A stretch of 64,000 nucleotides of DNA from Chryseotalea sp. WA131a (GTDB lineage Bacteria; Bacteroidota; Bacteroidia; Cytophagales; Cyclobacteriaceae). Positions 44,906-54,085 of the stretch are shown here, piece by piece. Below the pieces are notes generated by a model. That model was not told where the DNA came from. It was given only the letters and a program-made list of their open reading frames with translations, and ran no database searches. Positions within the stretch are counted from its first letter, which is position 1. Each line of letters begins with the position of its first letter. The translations under genes and the position numbers were made by a program. The stretch is from NCBI GenBank assembly GCA_025370075.1, contig CP073016.1:558001-622000 (forward strand), written 5' to 3'.

Positions 44906-45688
44906 CTAATCTCCAATAATTCTAATGATCGCTTCAACTTGGTGCGTAAGAATTTTTGTTTCTGAATCGAATAACCCTTCTTCCACAATTTGATCGACCC
45001 TTACCTTTCCATCTATGTGCATCACCTTATCTTCATCAATCAATAATCCAAGATGCTGGGTCTTCTCTTTATTTGAGTTTAAGAATAATATATCGCCCAG
45101 GTGGTTAGCGCCTTTCACATGTTTATGCTGAGAAAGCAGCGCATTCAGATTATGAGGCAAATGATATCCTGAAATTTTATAGACCATTTGCACCAGCCCA
45201 ATGCCATCAATCCCAAAAGGGCTTTTGCCTCCTTCTTGCTCGGGTGCATTCAAATATTTAGTGGCAATGGTTTTAATAAACTCAATCTCTCGCTTTTGAC
45301 CCAGTGCTTTTGCTTCGCCATTAAATGCAAATTGTTCTTCCATTTTAAAAAGCTCTGACTGCGAAATCGGGACTACACTTCCTAAAACAATAGATACTGG
45401 CGTCTTTTTATACAGAATCGTTGCGCAGACATCCGTGGTGATTTTAAAGTCAGACGTATTGATTTGGTCGAAATACTCTTTGGTGATGGCGTGATGTTGC
45501 TTGGATTCAATCCAACCCTCTACCTTATCAAAATAGGTTCGGATCAACACCCAATGACGGTCTTTGTGTTCGTGCAAAACCTCATAATGATCGCCAAATA
45601 GCAATTGCGTAACCTGTTGGGATAAATGATTTGCATCTTTACGAACCGATACAATTGACAATCGGCAAACACCGTATTGGATTTCCAT
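44906..45688 (-). CDS. NlpC/P60-fold protein lacking the catalytic Cys
   Basis: A 260-residue protein with a bacterial SH3 domain (GVCRLSIVSVRKDANHLSQQ, FGDHYEVLHEHKDRHWVLI) followed by an NlpC/P60 domain. In active family members the nucleophile is in a GIDCSG motif; here the position reads GKSPFGIDGIGLVQMV, with Gly in place of Cys and Ile in place of Ser. The His side survives (QHLGLLIDEDKVMHIDGKV). Active Bacteroidota relatives cleave peptidoglycan stem peptides. This one is probably inactive and may bind substrate or regulate. No export signal is visible from the ATG. Confidence 0.88.
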   Translation of the reverse strand: MEIQYGVCRLSIVSVRKDANHLSQQVTQLLFGDHYEVLHEHKDRHWVLIRTYFDKVEGWIESKQHHAITKEYFDQINTSDFKITTDVCATILYKKTPVSIVLGSVVPISQSELFKMEEQFAFNGEAKALGQKREIEFIKTIATKYLNAPEQEGGKSPFGIDGIGLVQMVYKISGYHLPHNLNALLSQHKHVKGANHLGDILFLNSNKEKTQHLGLLIDEDKVMHIDGKVRVDQIVEEGLFDSETKILTHQVEAIIRIIGD

Positions 45689-45697
45689 GCGCTTAGA

Positions 45698-46159
45698 TTA
45701 TCTTATTCTTATTTTTGCCAATTCTCGTTTCACATCTCGCTCTTTAATACTCTCTCGCTTGTCGTGCAGTTTTTTTCCTCTCGCTAATGCGATTTCTAGT
45801 TTTGCTAAGCCACGGTCGTTGATAAACAAACGAGTAGGGACTAGTGTTAGTCCTTTCTCTTCAACTTTACCATCCAATCTCCTCAGTTCTGACTTTTTTA
45901 GCAATAATTTTCGCTCCCGCGCTACCTCATGGTTATAATGCGTTCCCAGATTGTACTGCGAAATATTTACACCTTTGGCAAATAGTTCTCCATTATTCAA
46001 ATAGCAATACCCATCTTGCAAATTCACTTTTCCCTCACGAATGGACTTAATCTCCGTGCCCTTCAAAACAATTCCAGCCACAAATTTTTCAATCAATTCG
46101 TATTGAAAGCCTGCTTGCTTGTTTTTAATATTAATATCGTTGGTGAATCTCGATTTCAT
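45698..46159 (-). CDS. smpB: SsrA-binding protein SmpB
   Basis: A 153-residue protein that delivers tmRNA to stalled ribosomes. The family blocks are intact: NKQAGFQYELIEKFVAGIVLKGTEIKSIREGKVNLQDGYC, ISQYNLGTHYNHEVARERKLLL, and LTLVPTRLFINDRGLAKLEIALARGKKLHDKRESIKERD. The C-terminal tail that enters the decoding centre is present (ERDVKRELAKIRIR). The tmRNA gene itself was not found in this window. Confidence 0.97.
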   Translation of the reverse strand: MKSRFTNDINIKNKQAGFQYELIEKFVAGIVLKGTEIKSIREGKVNLQDGYCYLNNGELFAKGVNISQYNLGTHYNHEVARERKLLLKKSELRRLDGKVEEKGLTLVPTRLFINDRGLAKLEIALARGKKLHDKRESIKERDVKRELAKIRIR

Positions 46160-46183
46160 TTTATGTCATCGGCAAATTGCCTA

Positions 46184-46576
46184 CTAACTTGGTTTTGTAA
46201 AAATCTGTTTCAATCTATCTTTCTTTAGCATTTTTTGTCCCGTGGTGCCCGTAGCAATCAATCGGCCAGCGGTTTTTGCCTCAATTGAGCAAATCAATTC
46301 ATTCTTTTCGATTTTCACCACTTGGGCTATAAAGATAATCTCTTCTCCCACAAATGCAGGGCTTTTATGATCAATACTCAAAAAAGTTCCTACGCCTTCT
46401 TCATCTTCTTCCTTCATATCGATAAAAAATAATCGCGATGACCATTCGAAATCACGTGCCAGCGAAAAGGTAGAGCACACCTCGTGCAAGGTTACTCCAT
46501 GAAAAGCTGCTACATCGGTTGGGCCTACCGTTTTTTTATATTTTTTCTGGTCTCCGGGGATAAACATGTTTTTCAT
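46184..46576 (-). CDS. Hotdog-fold thioesterase (FlK-like)
   Basis: A 130-residue hotdog protein. The pattern KKTVGPTDVAAFHGVTLHEVCSTF matches the start of fluoroacetyl-CoA thioesterase-like proteins, then GVGTFLSIDHKSPAFVGEEIIFIAQVVKIEKNELICSIEAKT, which is the beta-sheet core. The candidate catalytic residues are His (SIDHKSPA) and Glu in EVCSTF. Substrate not known; likely a CoA thioester. It follows smpB in the same direction, 24 nt away. Confidence 0.82.
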   Translation of the reverse strand: MKNMFIPGDQKKYKKTVGPTDVAAFHGVTLHEVCSTFSLARDFEWSSRLFFIDMKEEDEEGVGTFLSIDHKSPAFVGEEIIFIAQVVKIEKNELICSIEAKTAGRLIATGTTGQKMLKKDRLKQIFTKPS

Positions 46577-46584
46577 AAAGAAAA

Positions 46585-46615
46585 GGTATTGGGTATTACG
46601 GCACTGGGCATTGGG
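46585..46615. repeat. Left inverted word repeat flanking the four-helix-bundle gene
   Basis: Plus strand has GGTATTGGGTATTACGGCAC then TGGGCATTGGG. It matches the reverse complement of the repeat at 47063-47109 in its GGGCATTGGG and GGCACT words. The intervening 447 nt hold one gene. Confidence 0.6.
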
Positions 46616-46640
46616 TCAAAACTACCAATGAACCATGAAT

Positions 46641-47042
46641 TTAATTAACATCATTAGGTGGTTCAGATTCGTTAGTAGTTCCGATAGATTGGATATAGCG
46701 ATTTATCATTCGACCAATAATTTCCAAATCGCTTTTAATTTTTAAAAAGATTTCTTCGCTAATAAGTTTTCGATTATAGGATTTGCTAAGCCAAGTCTCC
46801 GTTTCGAACATTGAACCGCGAGCATAATAACTGAAATTCTTCGTCTCTTTGTAATGATATCTACCTAATCCCTCTGCAAGATTAGCGGCAATTGAATCAG
46901 CAGCTTTCACAAATTGCTTACCAATCGTATCCTTCTCAAAATAATTCCATTTCGAAACAATATCCCAAACTGATTCTCCAAGCTTCATGGCAACTTGGTA
47001 AGTATTAAACTCGTCCAAATCTTTAATCATTTTTTTAATCAT
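46641..47042 (-). CDS. Four-helix-bundle protein (IVS-type, S23 family)
   Basis: A 133-residue protein of the 'four helix bundle' (23S rRNA intervening-sequence, S23) family. Signature features are VAMKLGESVWDIVSKWNYFEKDTIGKQFVKAADSIAANLAEGLGR, then YARGSMFETETWLSKS, with the typical GR-(Y/F) start of helix three. Members occur inside rRNA intervening sequences or scattered as mobile-looking single genes; function is not known. Here it is flanked on both sides by inverted copies of a repeat word, as an inserted unit would be. Confidence 0.9.
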   Translation of the reverse strand: MIKKMIKDLDEFNTYQVAMKLGESVWDIVSKWNYFEKDTIGKQFVKAADSIAANLAEGLGRYHYKETKNFSYYARGSMFETETWLSKSYNRKLISEEIFLKIKSDLEIIGRMINRYIQSIGTTNESEPPNDVN

Positions 47043-47062
47043 TTGTATCTACACACAAAAAA

Positions 47063-47109
47063 CTTAATGCCTTAGTGCCTAGTGCCCGATACCTTAGTGC
47101 CCAATGCCC
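47063..47109. repeat. Right inverted word repeat, overlapping the end of tsaD
   Basis: Several copies of the words CCTTAGTGCC, TAGTGCCC and CCAATGCCC run in tandem, complementary to the left repeat at 46585-46615. The last copy (47096-47109) encodes the C-terminal residues of TsaD (GIGH), so the repeat has invaded or replaced the end of that gene. Confidence 0.6.
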
Positions 47110-48104
47110 AAATTAGCCAATGGCGCAACATCCAATCCACAAAATTGATTTGCCAAATACTTATAATGGGCAGCCATTGCAATCATGGCTGCATTGTCAG
47201 TACAATATTGGAAATCAGGAATAAACACTTGCCAATTTTCTTTTTCTGCCATCCTCTTCAATTCCGTTCGCAAACCACTATTGGCAGCTACTCCACCTGC
47301 AATGGCAATTTGGTGGATGCCTGTTTGTTTGGTGGCAAGTTTAACTTTTGAAACCAACATCTTTACCAATTGGTACTGCAAGCTTGCACAAATGTCATTC
47401 ATGTTTTTATCAACAAAATCCGGGTCAACTTTTTTTTGATCTCGCAGGAAATACAAAAAACCAGTTTTGATTCCACTAAAGGAGAAATCCAAATCTGGCA
47501 TCGTTGTATTCCCAAAAGAAAACCTCTTTGGGTTACCTAATTGCGCATACTTATCAATCAACGGCCCACCTGGGTAAGGTAGACCCAACATCTTAGCGGC
47601 CTTGTCAAATGCTTCGCCCACGGCATCATCTTTGGTTTCGCCTATTACTTTCATTTTCAAATAATCTTCTACCAAAACAATCTGCGTATGTCCTCCACTT
47701 ACGGTTAAGCAAAGAAAAGGAAAGGTTGGTTTAGGGTCATCAATGAAATGAGCTAATACATGTGCCTCCATGTGGTTTATTTCAATCAAGGGAATGCCCA
47801 ATGCAAGCGCCATTCCCTTGGCGAATGAGACACCTACCAATAATGAGCCCATTAGGCCTGGCCCTTTGGTAAATGCGATAGCATCTAATTGATTGAAAAC
47901 AATACCAGAACTGTTCAACGCTTCGTTAACTACAAGGAGGATATTTTGTTGGTGAGCTCGGGAGGCCAATTCTGGAACCACACCTCCATATTTCTGGTGT
48001 ACATTTTGCGAGGCAATAACATTATTCAGTACCTTGCCTTGTTGTATAACGGAAGCCGAAGTCTCATCGCAGGAAGATTCAATGGCAAGGATGGCAGGTT
48101 GCAT
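47094..48104 (-). CDS. tsaD: tRNA N6-threonylcarbamoyladenosine transferase TsaD
   Basis: A 336-residue ASKHA-fold enzyme that transfers the threonylcarbamoyl group to A37 of ANN-decoding tRNAs, with TsaB, TsaE and TsaC. Visible are ILAIESSCDETSASV, KGPGLMGSLLVGVSFAKGMA, the metal-binding HMEAH at 111-115, FLCLTVSGGHTQIVLV, GIKTGFLYFLRDQ and the ATP-site IAGGVAANSGLR. All catalytic elements are present. Start codon is only 10 nt from that of the divergent tamB, so each promoter must overlap the other gene. Confidence 0.97.
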   Translation of the reverse strand: MQPAILAIESSCDETSASVIQQGKVLNNVIASQNVHQKYGGVVPELASRAHQQNILLVVNEALNSSGIVFNQLDAIAFTKGPGLMGSLLVGVSFAKGMALALGIPLIEINHMEAHVLAHFIDDPKPTFPFLCLTVSGGHTQIVLVEDYLKMKVIGETKDDAVGEAFDKAAKMLGLPYPGGPLIDKYAQLGNPKRFSFGNTTMPDLDFSFSGIKTGFLYFLRDQKKVDPDFVDKNMNDICASLQYQLVKMLVSKVKLATKQTGIHQIAIAGGVAANSGLRTELKRMAEKENWQVFIPDFQYCTDNAAMIAMAAHYKYLANQFCGLDVAPLANLGIGH

Positions 48105-48114
48105 ATTTTAAAAA

Positions 48115-51100
48115 ATGAGGTGGCAAGTTATTAAAAATTGGCTTTGGTTACGGGCAAAGAGAGTCCTTCTCTACGGAGGCTTCTTAACGCTCACATTTTT
48201 TGTAACAGCCTTTTTTCTATTGCAACTTCCAGCCGTGCAAGAGGCCTTGATCAGCCGCTACACCCGTCAATTTTCGAAGGCCTCTGATTTTCCCATCACC
48301 TTCCAGAAATTCTACCTGCGATGGTACGATCAATTGGAAGTGGAAGGGCTTGAAATAAAGGACAGTGAAAAAAATACCATGATTGCCATTCGAAAATTGA
48401 GCGTCAATTTTCGGTTTCGGAGTTTGCTCGATCAAAACAATGTAAACATTGATGGGGTAGCCATTGACCAGGCCGATGTAAATTTTAAAAGTATCGATGA
48501 GTCAGATACCAGCAAAAATTTAAACATCAATATTTTTATCAAACGATTATCCGGTAAGTCTTCTGGTGGAGGAAATCCTCCGAAGATTAACATCGGAGAA
48601 ATCGAATTGGAGAAATCGAAATTCAGTTTTAATGAAACAGAGTTCGATTCGATTGCAAGGGGTTTTGATTACCACCATTTCAAAATAGATGTTGAGGCCA
48701 ACTTGAATGCCTTCAAAGTCATTGGAGATACGATTGAATTCAATGTCAACTCGCTACAAGCAAAAGATAAAAAGACCGGGTTAACTGTAAAGGATCTAAG
48801 TACTTTCTATCGTATTTCGCAAACCGGTATGGAGTTTTTGGGTTTAAAACTATCGGCCAACGAAAGCTTTATTTCTGACACCATTATTTTTTCGTACAAA
48901 AGCCAGCGCGATCTCAGCGACTTTAATCGAAAAGTAAATGTAAAAGCAAAACTCAAAAACACCATTGTCTATCCCAACGATTTAGCCCTCTTCAATTCTG
49001 GTAAACAATTCTTGCCAGAGCCGTTGGCCTTAAATGGGAACATCACCGGCCGGGTTTCAAAGTTTGTGTACAAAAACATGGAGGCTAAGTTAGGCCAAAC
49101 TTCTATTATTGGTACTTTACAGATGGACGGTCTACCCTCCATTGACGAGACGTTTATTCAATTAGACGTGAAGGACGGAAACGTTCTATTAAACGATTTG
49201 AATTTTCTTTTTCCAGAAAGGATATTCTCCTTGTTAAAACCATTGAACCGCTTTTCGGTAAAGGGTCAGTTTCAAGGTTACTTGAGTGACTTTGTGGCGG
49301 ATGGAGATTTTACAGGACAATTAGGCCGCATTAAATCCGACATCAACTTAAAAATCAATCCAAAGTCGATTGAGAAATCGAGCTACAGCGGAAACTTAGC
49401 ACTCATTGGTTTTGATTTAGGTAAATATTTTAACGACACTACCAATTTTCAAAAAGTATCGCTTACGGGCCGCGTGCAAGGTACTGGGTTAACAGAGAAC
49501 ACTGCCGATTTTTTGCTGAATGGAAATGTATCGTCTATTGGCATTCGAAAATACAATTACAAGAACATTACCACCAATGCGCGGTTTGCCAAACAACTTT
49601 TCAAAGGCCAACTAAAGATTGATGATCCCAATCTTCAATTCAGCGCCAGTGGATCAATAGATATTAGGCCCGGCTTTGATCTGGTGAAGATAAAGGCTAA
49701 CCTCGATACGGCCTACCTCCACAAAATTGGTTTGATCGATGATTACTTATTCATTAGTACTTATTTAGATGTAGATACCAAGGGCCTAGCCATTGACAGT
49801 TTGGTGGGCGATGCTATTTTTAGAAACACGAAAATCGGTTATCAGCAGCAATCATTAACCCTCGACTCACTTCACATTATTTCTGAACGAGATAAAAACC
49901 AACGCAAGTTAGCACTTCGCAGCTCGCTGGCCGATGTTCAGTTACAGGGTAACTATTATTACTCGACTTTATTCAATGACTTGGTAAGATTGATAAAAGA
50001 ATTTCAACTCAACATCAAAAACGATAAAGTAGCGATTGCGGATTACTATCAGAAAAAGAATAGGCAAGTGCAAGAGTACCAAGCCAACTTTGAACTGAGT
50101 CTAAATAACATGAAACCACTAATTGAGTTGGCAAATTTGAATATTGACATTTCGCAACAGACCAAAATCACGGGTAAATTCACAAACGGCATCACCTCTT
50201 CGTTGCAGGCCTTTTCGAATGTAGACTCCTTGCGCCTCAACCATCAACAGTTTTTACAGAGCGAAATTGAATTTTCAGGTTCTAAAATTAGAGACAGCGT
50301 GAATGTATTGGCCATGCTAACTATAAATTCAGATCGGCAGCTTTTCAGCAAAGCCTTCAGCACCCACAATCTATTTTCAGAATTGATTTGGAATCGCGAT
50401 CATATCGATTTCAATCTAGATGCCGATCAAGAAAATTCAACCAATCAACTCAGGCTAAAATCTGAAATTGATTTTTTAAGAGATAGTACAAAGATTAAAA
50501 TACTTCCATCTCGCTTAAAAGTATTGAACAAAGAATGGAAAGTCAACCAGAAAAATTATGCGCTCAACCACAACAAAGAATGGGAGATTCATCATTTACA
50601 ATTATTTAATGATCAAGAATCAATTTTAATTGATGGAACAATTTCTGATTTACCCGAAAAGGTTTTAAACCTATCCGTACATAACTTGAATTTAAATATT
50701 CTAAATGCCATCAGCTCAGAAAATTTTACAGGAAATTTAAATGGGGAAGTAGTAGCAAAAGACTTGTATCATAACATCTACTTTCAAAATAAATTGCGGA
50801 TAGACTCTTTAACCATCAATCAATTTTTGATTGGCGATGTAACCGGTGAAAACCAATGGAACCAAGAAAAAAATATCTTTGATATTGATTTTACGATCGA
50901 TCGATTGGCGAATAGGATTGTTTCATTGAAAGGCTTCTACGATTCGAAAGAAAATGATCCACTTTTCTTAAATGCTACATTGGCCAAAACAAATTTAAAA
51001 GCAATTGAGCCTATTTTGCGTGGTATTTTTTCGAATATTGATGGCACTTTAAGTGGGCAATATACCGTTACAGGAAGTTTTAGCAAACCGCTCGTGCAAG

Positions 51101-52671
51101 GCGAAGGAAATATAGAAAATGGGCAGATGATGGTGGATTATTTGAAAACACTTTACCGGATGGAAGGGAAGTTAAAAATGACTCCCAACCGGATTATCTT
51201 TAATGAAATATCCATAACCGATGCTTTTAAAAATAAAGGCTCGCTGGATGGCTACTTAACTCATATTAACTTTTCGGATTTTAGAATATCGTTGAATGCC
51301 GATTTCAGTAATTTTCAAATGCTCAACACTACCGCAAAAGATAATTCACAGTTTTATGGGCAAGCTTATGCTACGGGAGTTTTGAGCATGTTGGGGCCAT
51401 TTGAGAACATGAAGATTTCCGCTACTGCCCGTTCCGAAAAAAATACTCGCATCTTTATACCGCTCACTTCTTATGAAACGATTGAGAAGAAAGATTTCAT
51501 TTCTTTTGTGAACCTAACCGATACCGTGGCCTTGCGCAAAACCACTGAAACCAAAAAGAAAAAAACGGGGCCTACCGGTATCAGCATGGATCTTAATCTC
51601 GACATCACGCCTGATGCGTATGCAGAAATAATCCGTGATATTAAATCCGGAGACATCATTCGAGGTTATGGTCGTGGTGAAATCAAACTTCAAGTGGATA
51701 CCAAAGGAGAATTCAATATGTTTGGCGTGTATGAGTTCGATCGTGGGTTTTACAATTTTACTTTGTATGATTTGATCAACAAAGAGTTTATCATTAACAA
51801 AGGCAGTCGCATTACCTGGTTTGGCGATCCGTATGCCGGTGTACTTTCTTTATCAGCCACCTATCGGCAACTGACATCGCTGGCACCCATCTTGCCCGAC
51901 CAAAGCAACGCCAACCTACCTCAAATCAGAAGAAAATATCCAGTAGACGTAGTCATGAAACTGGATGGCCCAATGCTGAGCCCACAAATCAATTTTGATA
52001 TTTTAGCGAGTGATTTGCCCGACAATGTAACGGGAGCAGGCGGATCGGTAGTGCAATTGAAATTCGCCTTCAATGCATTTAAGGCAAGGCTGGACGAGCA
52101 AGAACTCAAAAAACAAGTTTTCAGTTTGATTGTGCTTCGAAGGTTTTCACCTCCAGATGCATTTGCCACCAGCGGAAGTTTGTACAACAGTGTAAGTGAA
52201 TTATTCTCCAACCAATTGAGCTATTGGCTAAACCAAGTGGATCAGAATCTAGAAATAGATTTAGATTTAGGTTCGCTTGATCAAGAAGCTTTTAACACCT
52301 TTCAATTGAGACTTTCTTATTCGTTTTTAAACGGGCGATTGCGCGTTACGCGCGAAGGCACGTTTTCAAACAATCAATACGTGCGTTCAGACGTAGCCAA
52401 CATTGTGGGTGATTGGACGGTTGATTACCTGCTTACGGCTGATGGAAAATTTAGGGTAAAAATGTTTAACCGCACCAACCTTAATCAACTGACCAACACC
52501 ATTGGCACACAAGCCACCATCACCACCGGGGTGAGTTTGCTGCATACCCAAAGTTTCAATAACTGGCGCGATTTGATTACCTCTGCTCGCGAGCGTAGGC
52601 GAAAGGAATTGGAGGAAGAAAAAACCAAAGAAGCTGAGCTAGAAGAGAAAAAGAAAGAGGGCAGCAACTAA
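48115..52671 (+). CDS. tamB: TamB/DUF490 inter-membrane bridge protein
   Basis: A 1518-residue AsmA/TamB-type protein that spans the periplasm as a long beta-taco and moves lipids or assists outer-membrane assembly. An N-terminal membrane helix (residues 15-40) is followed by about 1100 residues of repeated beta strands. The C-terminal DUF490 domain is recognisable near the end (GTLSGQYTVTGSFSKPLVQGEG, GAGGSVVQLKFAFNAFKARL, LSELFSNQLSYWL-type segments), and closes with a charged tail. Bacteroidota members of this length are usual. Its start is 10 nt from that of tsaD. Confidence 0.94.
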   Translation: MRWQVIKNWLWLRAKRVLLYGGFLTLTFFVTAFFLLQLPAVQEALISRYTRQFSKASDFPITFQKFYLRWYDQLEVEGLEIKDSEKNTMIAIRKLSVNFRFRSLLDQNNVNIDGVAIDQADVNFKSIDESDTSKNLNINIFIKRLSGKSSGGGNPPKINIGEIELEKSKFSFNETEFDSIARGFDYHHFKIDVEANLNAFKVIGDTIEFNVNSLQAKDKKTGLTVKDLSTFYRISQTGMEFLGLKLSANESFISDTIIFSYKSQRDLSDFNRKVNVKAKLKNTIVYPNDLALFNSGKQFLPEPLALNGNITGRVSKFVYKNMEAKLGQTSIIGTLQMDGLPSIDETFIQLDVKDGNVLLNDLNFLFPERIFSLLKPLNRFSVKGQFQGYLSDFVADGDFTGQLGRIKSDINLKINPKSIEKSSYSGNLALIGFDLGKYFNDTTNFQKVSLTGRVQGTGLTENTADFLLNGNVSSIGIRKYNYKNITTNARFAKQLFKGQLKIDDPNLQFSASGSIDIRPGFDLVKIKANLDTAYLHKIGLIDDYLFISTYLDVDTKGLAIDSLVGDAIFRNTKIGYQQQSLTLDSLHIISERDKNQRKLALRSSLADVQLQGNYYYSTLFNDLVRLIKEFQLNIKNDKVAIADYYQKKNRQVQEYQANFELSLNNMKPLIELANLNIDISQQTKITGKFTNGITSSLQAFSNVDSLRLNHQQFLQSEIEFSGSKIRDSVNVLAMLTINSDRQLFSKAFSTHNLFSELIWNRDHIDFNLDADQENSTNQLRLKSEIDFLRDSTKIKILPSRLKVLNKEWKVNQKNYALNHNKEWEIHHLQLFNDQESILIDGTISDLPEKVLNLSVHNLNLNILNAISSENFTGNLNGEVVAKDLYHNIYFQNKLRIDSLTINQFLIGDVTGENQWNQEKNIFDIDFTIDRLANRIVSLKGFYDSKENDPLFLNATLAKTNLKAIEPILRGIFSNIDGTLSGQYTVTGSFSKPLVQGEGNIENGQMMVDYLKTLYRMEGKLKMTPNRIIFNEISITDAFKNKGSLDGYLTHINFSDFRISLNADFSNFQMLNTTAKDNSQFYGQAYATGVLSMLGPFENMKISATARSEKNTRIFIPLTSYETIEKKDFISFVNLTDTVALRKTTETKKKKTGPTGISMDLNLDITPDAYAEIIRDIKSGDIIRGYGRGEIKLQVDTKGEFNMFGVYEFDRGFYNFTLYDLINKEFIINKGSRITWFGDPYAGVLSLSATYRQLTSLAPILPDQSNANLPQIRRKYPVDVVMKLDGPMLSPQINFDILASDLPDNVTGAGGSVVQLKFAFNAFKARLDEQELKKQVFSLIVLRRFSPPDAFATSGSLYNSVSELFSNQLSYWLNQVDQNLEIDLDLGSLDQEAFNTFQLRLSYSFLNGRLRVTREGTFSNNQYVRSDVANIVGDWTVDYLLTADGKFRVKMFNRTNLNQLTNTIGTQATITTGVSLLHTQSFNNWRDLITSARERRRKELEEEKTKEAELEEKKKEGSN

Positions 52672-52745
52672 TGGTTGCAAACATTTTTTTTGTTGAAGCG
52701 AATTTCCTATATTGTAAACACCCAAAGCAAAACAAGTAAAACAGT

Positions 52746-53144
52746 ATGGACTTGAATGAACTGATGAAAAAGTATGCCGACCACATTGGCGGGCAATACA
52801 CTCAATACGACCCCGATCACTCCATCATTATCATCCCCGTATCAGGAGGAAGGTTTCAAACAGTGCTTGGCACGGTTAAGAAAAATGAACTTTATAACCG
52901 CAAGCTCATTGTGCTGCACTCTAAAGTATGTTCTTCCTCCACCTCTATTGATTACAAAATGTTGTTGGAACAAACGGCTTTTTTTAACTATTGCCGTTTT
53001 GTAATCGATCAAAACTACTTACAAATCGAAGCGGTGGCCGCGGTAGATACCTTATCAGAAGATACCATCAAAGAAATGCTGCAAGAGGTAGCCAACTTGG
53101 CCGACCAATATGAAATGAAATTGACGGGCAGTGATATTCATTAA
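52746..53144 (+). CDS. Small YbjN-like hypothetical protein
   Basis: A 132-residue cytoplasmic protein with the alternating pattern of the YbjN/type-III chaperone-like fold: ELMKKYADHIGGQYTQYDPDHSIIIIPVSGGRFQTVLG, FFNYCRFVIDQNYLQIEAVAAVDTLSEDTIKEMLQEVANLADQYE. No enzyme motif is seen. It is 74 nt after tamB and 6 nt before the next gene on the same strand. Function unknown; assignment by fold resemblance only. Confidence 0.6.
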   Translation: MDLNELMKKYADHIGGQYTQYDPDHSIIIIPVSGGRFQTVLGTVKKNELYNRKLIVLHSKVCSSSTSIDYKMLLEQTAFFNYCRFVIDQNYLQIEAVAAVDTLSEDTIKEMLQEVANLADQYEMKLTGSDIH

Positions 53145-53150
53145 TCTGTA

Positions 53151-53558
53151 ATGAATAAAAGTATTGGGATTGAAGTCGGTTGGGTGATACTTGTAGGTTT
53201 CACGACAATATTGCTGATTGGTTTTTTAACTCACTTCAATTTTTTTATTAACAATACTGTCGATATCCAACTACATGATACCTATGTCGTTTTGGACTTT
53301 TGGAATTCATTTATAATTATTTTCTTAAATCTATGTTTCTGGTTTTTTTTGCTGCGGCAATTGAAGTATAAGTTTGAATCTAAGACTCTAAATTATTTTC
53401 AATTAACTCTAACTGGGCTACTCATTCTCTATTTTCCTATAGTATCCAGTATCTTGCAATTCACTTTTCTATATTATTTTACATTACTATATCATTCTAT
53501 TCAAATCTTCGTTTTAGCGAAAGTGGCAATCTCAATTGGTCATCAAATCAAATCCTAG
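53151..53558 (+). CDS. Small membrane protein with a cytochrome-oxidase-like motif
   Basis: A 135-residue protein with about four membrane segments. Between the first two lies TVDIQLHDTYVVLDFWN, which resembles the DI-LHDTYYVV region of cytochrome c oxidase subunit I near helix X. None of the heme or copper ligand histidines of the full subunit is present. Similar short proteins are found in Bacteroidota without known role. It follows the preceding gene by 6 nt. Confidence 0.6.
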   Translation: MNKSIGIEVGWVILVGFTTILLIGFLTHFNFFINNTVDIQLHDTYVVLDFWNSFIIIFLNLCFWFFLLRQLKYKFESKTLNYFQLTLTGLLILYFPIVSSILQFTFLYYFTLLYHSIQIFVLAKVAISIGHQIKS

Positions 53559-53576
53559 AAAACGTTACACTTTTCC

Positions 53577-53584
53577 TACCTTTG
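53577..53584 (+). promoter_or_regulatory. Minus-7 box of RNase P RNA (TACCTTTG)
   Basis: TACCTTTG matches TAnnTTTG exactly and ends 5 nt before the first paired base of RNase P RNA. No good minus-33 TTTG is visible. Confidence 0.65.
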
Positions 53585-53589
53585 CCTCA

Positions 53590-53989
53590 ATGCAAGCCGC
53601 TTTATCGTGTCCCGCTTTTGCGGGATAAGGAAAGTCCGGGCAACAAAGAGCACCGTACTTCCTAACAGGAAGAGTCTCGCGAAAGTGAGATATAGATAGT
53701 GCCACAGAAAACAAACTACCCCGTCCCGATTTGTTCTGGATGGGGAAAAGGTGAAAAGGTGGGGTAAGAGCCCACCGCGCCAGTGGAGACACTGGTGGCA
53801 GGGTAAACCTTACGGGTTGAAAGGCCAAATAGGTTCTGATACAAGATGGCTCGTCTTCTAATTGCAGCAATGCAGTTGATCAGGATTGGGTAGGCTGATA
53901 GAGGCGTATGGCAACATCCGCACTAGATAAATGATAAGGCTTGTCTGCCGAAAGGTAGGCTCGACAGAACCCGGCTTACAGGCTTGCAT
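53590..53989 (+). ncRNA. rnpB: RNase P RNA (class A)
   Basis: The catalytic RNA that removes tRNA 5' leaders. The ends pair as P1: TGCAAGCC (53591-53598) with GGCTTGCA (53981-53988). The conserved cores are present: GGAAAGTCCGGGCAACAAAG early on, GCCACAGAAA, GGTGGGGTAAGAGCCCACC, ACAGAACCCGGCTTAC at the 3' end. All lie in the expected order and the length of about 400 nt is normal. An upstream minus-7 box fits the start. The frame running antisense through it is not a gene. A T-rich run follows the end. Confidence 0.97.
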
Positions 53990-54014
53990 TATTTTTTAAG
54001 TAGACACGAGATAA

Positions 54015-54082
54015 TAGATTTTGAGATATGAGACCTTTTAGTTCACGCAATCTCAAATCGAACATCTCACATCAAAAATCTA
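54015..54082. repeat. Intergenic imperfect inverted repeat (TAGATTTT)
   Basis: TAGATTTTGAGATATGAGA (54015-54033) pairs imperfectly with TCTCACATCAAAAATCTA (54065-54082). It lies between RNase P RNA and the next regulator gene. Confidence 0.6.
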
Positions 54083-54085
54083 GTT

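Noticed and set aside
53565..53870. A 101-codon minus-strand frame
   Set aside because: It lies antisense across RNase P RNA, whose conserved core and pairing ends are clear.
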